In this document: positions 62,969 through 64,000 of the stretch, piece after piece | How positions within the stretch are numbered: the stretch's first letter is position 1 | Layout: every line of letters begins with the position of its first letter | NCBI RefSeq assembly: GCF_010015445.1 | Contig: NC_053118.1 | Location: forward strand, 16,463,937 to 16,527,936 | Origin: Perca fluviatilis | Lineage: Eukaryota > Chordata > Actinopteri > Perciformes > Percidae | Direction of reading: 5' to 3' | DNA length: 64,000 nt | The notes under the pieces: generated by a model | The model's database searches: none | What the model was told of the DNA's origin: nothing | Seen by the model: the letters and a program-made list of their open reading frames with translations, nothing else | Made by a program: the position numbers and the translations under genes

Positions 62969-64000
62969 ACTTATGCCATTCCCCTTTGAAACAAAGCTGT
63001 AATGCAAATGTTGCAGCAAAGGACACCTGCAGGAGCTCCACTGACAAACAGCCTTCACACTCACTGGTGTAAATCCATCACAAGAAAACAAAAACCCTCT
63101 CTTGTCTGGTCTAATCGAGTCTCACCTTGACAAACTGGCCACAACAGCTCTACTTTCCAACATGATTGAGTGGCAAACACAGACGCTCACACAGAAGCAC
63201 AACGGTGTGTGTGTGTGTGTGTCCGTCCACTGAGAGCGTTTACAAAAAGCCAGAATGAGGTATAATCCATCACACTAAAACGGTGCAAAAGGCATCAGTC
63301 TTTGAAGTTGTCTTTCTACCCAACTGTCCTACTTATCTGTTTTGCTGACTCTCTCTCTGTATTTAAATGAGAAAGAGTAATTCAATTCAGTTTACTTATG
63401 AAAGGGGACAGTGCAAATTAATAAAACGCATGATTTTAAAAGCCAGAATTAGCCAAAAAGATATTTTTCATCTGTAGTCCCCTGCCCTCGATGTTAAAAA
63501 AGGCTTTTTAAAATACAAAGAAACAAAAAGGAAGATGACACAAGTAAAACAAAACTTAGCACAAAACATCACAGAAGTAGAAAACAACAGAACAAAGCAC
63601 AACGCAGAACTAAGCACAAGACAGGACACAACACAGAAGCAGAGAGATATACAACAGAGCAAAGTATAGGGTAAAAAAATTAGAACAGACCCAGCTGTTA
63701 AGAACAATAAAAGCAGTAGTAAACTAGGAGGAAACAATAAGTAAAATTCATATATGTTGACTTTGCAAACTAACAGAATGCATGCATTATAAATAATTTA
63801 GTGCTGACATGTATAAGTATTGACCATCCAGTGTTTTAGCTGCCTAGTAAAAGACGTTTATGTGTTTTACTGTCTGATGTGCTTTGGGATTGAATTCCAC
63901 TCTCTTGGCCCTCTGATGGAGCGGAATAACACAGTCTCCTCTTGAGTTGAGTAATGACATGTTATAGGACTAATAATCACTAAAATACAACCAATAGGCT

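Larger units (their letters stand above)
60733..64000. other. Non-coding DNA to the end of the window
   Basis: No exon recognised on either strand. Contains (CA)n at 61254-61328 and (GT)n at 62934-62966. Confidence 0.4.

Overview
The window looks like ray-finned fish (teleost) nuclear DNA. It has vertebrate genes split into many short exons with GT-AG borders, long (CA)n and (GT)n microsatellites, and many hAT, PIF/Harbinger, piggyBac-like and TA-flanked DNA transposons plus a tRNA-derived SINE. Nothing in it looks bacterial. All calls come from reading the sequence and from remembered family consensus; no database search was run.

Four protein-coding genes can be supported. (1) CDKAL1, minus strand: non-coding exon 1 near 9.44-9.6 kb, start-codon exon 8183-8346 and the next exon 6156-6268. 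The rest lies below position 1. (2) E2F3, minus strand: complete in eight coding exons between 26119 and 14580 (444 codons), including one U12-type AT-AC intron, with a probable long 3' UTR down to about 10.7 kb. (3) MBOAT1, plus strand: complete in thirteen exons between 31986 and 42179 (516 codons), with a 3' UTR to about 44.8 kb. (4) A TMEM65-family gene, minus strand: only its last two coding exons (51022-51127 and 50048-50206) are visible. MBOAT1-E2F3-CDKAL1 is the gene order of human 6p22.3. MBOAT1 and E2F3 are divergent, E2F3 and CDKAL1 run head to tail, and MBOAT1 and the TMEM65 gene converge.

Much of the remaining DNA is mobile. At 3256-5695 and 51281-53196 lie two large palindromes with dissimilar arms, each flanked by TA. 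Both enclose the same captured 3' end of the mitochondrial ribosomal protein gene MRPS28. At 28.1-30.96 kb two TTAA-flanked elements are nested inside each other and inside an LTR-like sequence. At 20.6-22.9 kb a Harbinger element with a decayed transposase is interrupted by a hAT element with a perfect 8-bp target duplication. Further hAT insertions lie in an E2F3 intron, an MBOAT1 intron and the 55-58 kb region.

The four genes act in different processes: tRNA modification, cell-cycle transcription, phospholipid remodelling and mitochondrial membrane function. Their proximity is chromosomal synteny, not an operon. The least expected content is the repeated capture of one host gene end by two different foldback elements.
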